Of a DNA stretch of 64,000 nt, positions 60,111 through 64,000 are shown piece by piece. A program made the position numbers and the translations under genes. The number at the start of each line of letters is the position of its first letter. Position 1 is the first letter of the stretch. The notes beneath the pieces are model-generated. The model worked only from the letters and a program-made list of their open reading frames with translations, was not told the origin of the DNA and searched no databases. The DNA comes from Sarcomyxa edulis. Its lineage: Eukaryota > Basidiomycota > Agaricomycetes > Agaricales > Mycenaceae. The stretch spans positions 496,001-560,000 of the forward strand of contig QUOL01000010.1 in assembly GCA_009761415.1 (NCBI GenBank). The letters run 5' to 3'.

Positions 60111-60891
60111 AGAGGATTGTTGGGATCCCTGAAATGAAGGTATTCTGGAAACTGCAGGCATGGTTAAGAAGCGCGGGATGTACATGTTGGCCAGCAACAC
60201 TTTCGCAGAACGAAACCTCTAATCTGGGGTATTTATATCCAAGGAAAGCCTTGTGGGGATGGTCAGGTCAATGGGCATGCGTAGGACAGCTACAACGTTG
60301 CCTTCAAAGTGTGGGGTATCGATGTGCATAGTAGTACATACGAGCGCGTTGCGAAGTTGACAGAATTCAAGCCAGTCCCCGAATCCTTTCCAAACCCAGT
60401 AGTCATGCGACAACCACAAGGATTGCATAGCCCTCTTGAGTCTTTAACGAGTTCCTTGCTATGCATATGTAGTGGAGGAGTTGAAAGGCACCGTCGGCAA
60501 GCGAGTCGACGTCCAAAACTTTTCCAATGATCGACACCGACAAACTCTGTCTCCCAACCACGACGCTCTCAGCAACTACGACAGTCTACCCTCCAGATTC
60601 GCTCACTTTCTTCGGAAACGAGTCCATCTCTGGCAGCTATCAGCCATAGTTTCACCAGTAAACATAATCTGGAATGAAGCAATGTATCGTTATTCACAAG
60701 TTTGCAGTCTGCTATTCATTGTACCTCATATCTTGGATTATTCTCGGGCCAGCATCAGATCTATCTTCTACGTACGTGAGTATTTGTGACGAAGACTTCG
60801 CATCTCGCCGGTTTCTCATGTCATGATCTACTTTTACTTCCACTGGCGTGCGTACGTGCATCTTTCTATACTCCCACTGACACTCACGCCG
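60111..60891. other. Intergenic, divergent upstream regions of the PDX1-like gene and F-box B copy 2
   Basis: About 780 bases. Several short frames on both strands (60134-60331, 60472-60789 plus; 60428-60219 minus) have no recognisable features. Confidence 0.45.
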
Positions 60892-62080
60892 ATGCCCCCA
60901 CCAAGAAACATTCCTACAGAACTCACTGATCTTATCGTGGACCATCTTCACGAGGATCGATCATCCCTTGCTAGGTGCAGCACTGTATCGAAAACCTGGC
61001 TCTTGACTTCTCGTTATCATCTCTTCCATAAAATCAGGCTCGATGACACCAACACTTCATCTTTCATTGAACTATTGGACTCTCCAATATCTACAATTGA
61101 ACCCTACATACGTCTCGTCGAAATAGACGGAGCTCAGGAGTTTTTTGCTCTCACTCGTCTCCAACGTATCTTCTGTCTATCAGCCGTCACAATGCTGCAT
61201 CTCAATGCCGTCTCCTGCTTGAACGTACCAGAAGAAACTCGCTCGTTCTTACTGAACGGGCTTCCAAACATCACCGTGCTCAAATTGTGGAACACAGCCT
61301 TTATGACGTCTTCTCAATTTATAGATCTTCTGCGCGCTGTCCCGTCACTACAGATCTTTGAGATGGACCATTGCTTTTGGGGCCGAAGTAGTCCTATCGT
61401 CAAAATTCCGAATAACATACATCTACGGAGGTTACGTATTGGAGGGGCCAGGAAGGTCCACATGTTGGACTGGCTTCTTGCTTCGACGAATGTCTGGAGC
61501 TTGGAGTCGTTTAATGTCGGTCCCCTGGAGCGTAGAGAAATGCCCAAAGTTTGGGAGTTCATGCTGACTCTCGAGCCGTCTCTGAAAGACTTCGTCGTGT
61601 CTTTCTCCTCGGAACTGGAGACAGAGAGTACGTGAGACGATCTTTTGAGGCCATTTTTTGGTTTAATCAGTCTTGCGTCTAGAATGGTTTCTAAAAGCCT
61701 TCCATTTGAATGTGTTCACCCATCTCCGCTCCATTGAACTACCCATAATCACCAACGAGCGGGTCAATCTTGACGATTTCGTCGCTCCCCTCCTCTGCAG
61801 TCTGCCTCCTTCCATAGAAACAATCACCATCCGTCTTCTAACGCTTCGAGCCTCTGAACTCGAGTTCATAGATTGGTCGGCTCTGCTATCCTTGTTCATG
61901 GTACCCCAGTTCTCGACTCTACAGCGCGTTCAAATGTGGCCTGTCACTCGGAAGTTGGACTACAGGTTTTTTGATCTTGACGAATTGGTGGAATTATTGA
62001 GGGAGGTACTGAGAAGACTCGACGCCCCTAGCATCTTTGTCGTCTCTCCGATCACCAACTGGGATCTTGATCTGTTGTGA
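60892..62080 (+). CDS. F-box LRR-like protein, family B copy 2
   Basis: Exons: 60892-61627 and 61683-62080 (377 residues). The F-box is close to the start ('IPTELTDLIVDHLHED', 'CSTVSKTWLLTSRYHLF'). Later come 'LRRLRIGGARKVHMLDWLL', 'REMPKVWEFMLTLEP', 'LKDFVVSFS', and after the intron 'FLKAFHLNVFTHLRSIELP' and the end 'SIFVVSPITNWDLDLL', nearly the same tail as copy 1. An ATG at 60823 is in frame and would add 23 residues; the later one fits the other copies better. Inferred SCF receptor. Confidence 0.83.
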
Positions 62081-62726
62081 GCGCGGGTACGTCTACTTCC
62101 CGTCATTTTGAGGTGTATATTTTCAACAGAACTTGCAGAGAATTATACAGTTACATCTTTTGATTATATGAAATATGGAACACTGCTTCTGCACAAATTG
62201 CCTGCAATTCTCAATGAGACTTTCAGCGTCGCGACCGTGACGCGTCAGGGTTACGTAGAAATTCTTTTCCGAGAGGCTATTCGCCTTCAAGTCTAATCTG
62301 AGTTGTCTGACTAACAATTCGTAGATTGGAGTTATCAATACCGATGAATAGGATCCTTCTCAGACGTTTCGAATGGATTAGCGTGTCGAGGAAGGGAACA
62401 TAGGCTTCTCATGTGGCTGTGCGCCCCTGTTGGATTCGGAAGCTGACAAGCTGTGTCCGCGATCGCGACGCGTCAGGGTCACGTGGATTCTTTTGTTATA
62501 TAAAGGTTCCACCGCCACCAGTCCACCTTGCTTTCAACCCTCACTACATTGCTCACATTGACCTCGAAAACTCCTGCTTTTGTGACAGTGGACCACGGCT
62601 CTTCTAACTGCAATACTCAGACGATACTTACTGCCACAATAGACATTCAGGTGTGTCACCTTGACCTCGCCCCTCCCTCGAACCTCACCTTCTCCTAACA
62701 GAAAAACTCTTCAAAGGATTGCCACT
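62081..62726. other. Intergenic between F-box B copies 2 and 3
   Basis: About 650 bases, with GTGACGCGTCAGGGTTACGT near 62238 and a second, similar CGACGCGTCAGGGTCACGTG near 62466, a short imperfect direct repeat ahead of copy 3. A TTATATAAAGG box at 62497 is a TATA candidate for copy 3. No gene recognised. Confidence 0.55.
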
Positions 62727-63941
62727 ATGGCGCGGCTGCCTTTAGAGCTTACTGATATGATTGTCGACTACCTTCACAGAGATTATCGCTCGCTTACTCA
62801 GTGCAGCGTTGTGTCCAAGGCCTTGCTTCCTGCCTCTCGATATCACCTGTTCAATCGAGTCAACCTTCGGAACGCCAGTGTCGTATCATTTGTTGACCTA
62901 CTGGCCTCTCCGCTCTCCACCATCAATGGCCACATACATTTTGTCGTGATATCGGGTACACGACTCCAGCGCTTTGACCTGAACAATGTCCAGCGTATCT
63001 TTGCTTTGCCATCTGTGAGGACATTGTCTCTCCACTCTCTAAATTGGCATACACTTCCAGAAGGCACTCGCGCATTTTTGTTGGCTGGTCTGCCCAAACT
63101 AGTTACGCTCAAGCTGTGGCTTGTGTCAAACCTACCGGTCTTCTCCCAATTCCTAGGATTCTTGCGCGCCTGCTCATCACTGCAGACTCTCGATGTGGCA
63201 TGCATAGAATACGACAAGATGACTAGCTCCGTCATTCCCCCACGGAGCAACATACGTTTACGGAGGCTAGAGATTGCAAGTGGCCCTCCCGATAAATTCA
63301 ACAATGCCCAGATGTTGAGAGGGCTTCTAGTTTTGCCAAACGTCTGTCACTTGGAATCCTTCAAGTATATGTACTTGCGCCACCAAGAAATGCCCCAAGT
63401 CTGGGATTTTATGCAGCTTCTGAAACCGGTTCTGAGGGATTTCGTTGTGTCTTTCGCAGACGAATCGCAAAGTGCGGCCAAATATTGTTTGTTCATGACC
63501 AACTGCTAATTGATATATTGATCTATAGAGCTTTTCTTACAAACCTTCCGTCTCAACGACTTCACCGAGCTTCAATCTATTGACTTTCCCATCAACACCA
63601 CAAAATTAGTCGACTTCAACGAGTTTCTCGTTCCCGTTCTCGGCATCCTTCCGCGATCCATACGGCGTATGAGAATTCACTTGTCGATCAGCACAATAGG
63701 CGAAATAAAACACGTCGACTGGCCAGCCTTGATCGCTCTATTTGCAATGTCTCAGTTTCCGACTTTGCAGCAGGTCCAAATCTTGGTAGGCCGTCGTTCG
63801 TTGACGAGGGCCCGGGGTGAAGAAACGAAAGTGAAGTTGGTGAGGACACGACTGGCCAAATGCGGTGCCCCAAGTCTCTTCGTTGTTTCGCGTGCAAGCG
63901 ACTTTGACCCCCCTAACCTCATAATTTGCACGCAAACGTAG
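62727..63941 (+). CDS. F-box LRR-like protein, family B copy 3
   Basis: Exons: 62727-63471 and 63529-63941 (385 residues). The F-box starts at residue 4 ('LPLELTDMIVDYLHRDYRSL', 'CSVVSKALLPASRYHLF'). Leucine-rich segments: 'LAGLPKLVTLKLWLVS', 'FLRACSSLQTLDVA', then 'QEMPQVWDFMQLLKPVLRD' and 'FVVSFADES' before the intron. Exon 2 has 'LFLQTFRLNDFTELQSIDFP'. The end departs from copies 1 and 2: after 'SLFVVSRASDFDPPNL' it runs on with 'IICTQT' where the others stop at 'NWDLDLL'. Open frames upstream of 62727 lack an ATG. Confidence 0.82.
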
Positions 63942-64000
63942 CTTAGACCTTTGTCCACAGACTTTGGACACTACTAAGATCAACTTCGAGCATATATTTT

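Overview
The window looks like nuclear DNA of a mushroom-forming basidiomycete (Agaricomycetes). Nearly every gene is cut by short GT-AG introns of about 45-80 bp, there are no operons or ribosome-binding sites, and both DUF6535 membrane proteins and expanded F-box families are present, all typical of that class. I rebuilt the gene models by hand from splice signals and reading-frame phase. Every multi-exon model listed, apart from the 5'-truncated first gene, gives a total length divisible by three.

Layout. 1-4 kb: the 3' part of a TBC-domain Rab GAP (+) converging on an RNase H1 gene (-). 4-11 kb: a decayed copy of the start of a spartin/senescence gene, a large DUF6535 membrane protein (+), and the intact spartin/senescence gene (+). 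11-19 kb, all on the minus strand: an F-box protein, an alpha/beta hydrolase and a probably GPI-anchored GH88-like glycosidase. 20-33 kb, a housekeeping block: a conserved fungal protein of unknown role back to back with NTF2, the dynamin VPS1, mitochondrial ribosomal protein uS8m, the TORC2 subunit SIN1/AVO1 and, divergent from it, histone acetyltransferase HAT1. 33-37 kb: two tandem F-box genes of family A. 36.8-42.6 kb: a gene-poor stretch with at most small candidate genes. 42.6-48.5 kb: a serine-rich, acidic-tailed fungal protein, a long pyrimidine-rich stretch, and glutathione reductase. 48.7-64 kb, an accessory region: F-box family B copy 1, F-box family A copy 3 (inverted relative to the other two), an HSL-type esterase, a second DUF6535 protein, a MIF-family tautomerase, a lipoyl-domain protein resembling PDX1 but lacking the lipoyl lysine, and F-box family B copies 2 and 3.

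The genes do not form one pathway. Conserved cell-biology genes (vesicle traffic, nuclear transport, TOR signalling, chromatin, redox, mitochondrial translation) sit in the middle. Lineage-specific duplicated families lie on both sides: two F-box families with three copies each and a DUF6535 pair. The most unusual items are the PDX1-like protein with Met in place of the lipoyl Lys, the mosaic relations among the family A F-box genes, the broken senescence-gene copy, and the two GC-AG introns inside housekeeping genes. I found no tRNA, rRNA or CRISPR array, and no intact transposon.
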